The notes under the pieces are model-generated. The model was given only the letters and a program-made list of their open reading frames with translations. It made no database searches and was not told where the DNA came from. The position numbers and the translations under genes are program-made. From Marinobacter sp. (GTDB lineage Bacteria > Pseudomonadota > Gammaproteobacteria > Pseudomonadales > Oleiphilaceae): a stretch of 44,682 bases of DNA. Shown piece by piece: positions 44,217 to 44,682 of this stretch. Each line of letters opens with the position of its first letter. Position 1 is the first letter of the stretch. The stretch lies in the NCBI RefSeq assembly GCF_014859525.1, contig NZ_JACUUB010000017.1:1-44682 (forward strand). The letters run 5' to 3'.

Positions 44217-44537
44217 ATGTCGTCTAAGTATTTGTCTCCGGAGCAGGATGCCAAGATTCGCCGCTGGGAGCGGTGGAACCGGAATTATTTTGTATTTGCG
44301 TTTGTGGCGCTAACGTTGGTGCTGGTGTTCAGCAGTCAGTTGGGGATTTCGAGTGGCGATGAGTGGGGCTCGCTCGGTTTTCTACTGGTGTTGCTGGTGG
44401 CACCGATTGTGGTGCTTCAGTTGCGGCTGCATTGTCCGGCGTGCGGTGTGAAGATTGGCTGGCAGGCAAAGCTCATGGCGCCTGACCAGTGTAAGTCTTG
44501 TGGTGTGTTTCTTCGTTCCAAGAACTCCTCTTCCTGA
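44217..44537 (+). CDS. Small membrane protein with C-terminal zinc ribbon
   Basis: 106 residues. Two hydrophobic helices at about 24-40 and 53-70 are followed by a cytoplasmic tail with CPAC (Cys73, Cys76) and CKSC (Cys92, Cys95), a zinc-ribbon pattern. No family is recognised. Codons end in G or T more often than in neighbouring genes. A hairpin follows the stop. Confidence 0.75.
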   Translation: MSSKYLSPEQDAKIRRWERWNRNYFVFAFVALTLVLVFSSQLGISSGDEWGSLGFLLVLLVAPIVVLQLRLHCPACGVKIGWQAKLMAPDQCKSCGVFLRSKNSSS

Positions 44538-44548
44538 TATCCTGTCTG

Positions 44549-44582
44549 AAAACCTTTGACCTGTGAGTTGGTCACAGGTTTT
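44549..44582 (+). terminator. Terminator after the zinc-ribbon membrane protein gene
   Basis: A 13-bp stem with one mismatch (44549-44561 with 44570-44582), 8-nt loop, ending in TTTT. It lies 11 nt after the stop codon. Confidence 0.65.
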
Positions 44583-44682
44583 ACTCTGACCTCTGTGTTT
44601 TGGAGATGGACGTGCCGCGGCTGGGGTAACTTTAATCGTGGATTCTTTGTACATCCGTGAACATTGGTGAGTACGCCGTCAT

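Noticed and set aside
44635-44682. A 16-codon minus-strand reading stretch to the window edge (MTAYSP...RIHD-stop)
   Set aside because: It could be the C-terminal end of a gene beyond the edge, but 16 residues are too few to support it.

Overview
The window looks like chromosome from a Marinobacter-type gammaproteobacterium. It is moderately GC-rich with few gaps. Two gene orders recur in Pseudomonas and its relatives: rpoH-ftsX-ftsE-ftsY, and pyrC'-pyrB-pyrR-ruvX-yqgE-tonB-gshB facing pilGHIJK-chpABC. A third block, HAD nucleotidase-hslR-hslO-pckA, resembles the E. coli yrfG-hslR-hslO-pckA neighbourhood. The genus is an inference from gene order and protein style. There is no rRNA, tRNA, CRISPR array, prophage or insertion sequence that I can see.

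Layout. 1-66 holds the first 22 codons of a minus-strand 3-hydroxyisobutyrate dehydrogenase-type gene, followed by a striking 113-bp intergenic hairpin element (95-207). From 244 to 4292, minus-strand rpoH, ftsX, ftsE and ftsY cover heat-shock sigma factor, division and membrane-protein targeting. rsmD diverges at 4452. A fatty-acid desaturase (5153-6331, minus) follows, with a FabR/DesT-like operator upstream, then mutM, a small exported protein, a HAD nucleotidase, hslR, hslO and pckA on the plus strand.

11820-14801 is the odd part. Three minus-strand pieces of a TRAP-transport locus (permease, lipoprotein, solute-binding-like protein) surround an intact HU gene. They appear truncated or internally deleted and look like a decaying transport system.

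14940-20670 is a tight minus-strand operon: gshB, tonB (tonB3-like), yqgE, ruvX, pyrR, pyrB and a catalytically dead dihydroorotase pyrC'. Divergent from it, 20962-34525 encodes a complete Pil-Chp chemosensory system for type IV pili: regulators PilG and PilH, adaptor PilI, receptor PilJ, methyltransferase PilK, the giant kinase ChpA (2526 residues, seven canonical Hpt motifs plus degenerate ones), methylesterase ChpB and adaptor ChpC. ChpA carries a clear internal duplication with a 516-bp period.

34561-36656 is a zinc-uptake operon zur-znuC-znuB with a Zur-box-like sequence over its -10 element; znuA is not here. The rest holds a possible small gene, a patatin-like phospholipase (minus), a membrane diguanylate cyclase with an intact I-site, an alpha/beta hydrolase (minus), folE, folX, a CoA-binding protein, a CHASE-like-GGDEF-EAL protein and a small membrane protein with a zinc-ribbon-like tail. 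Two c-di-GMP enzymes a few kb from the Pil-Chp cluster fit a surface-motility theme, but no direct link is visible.
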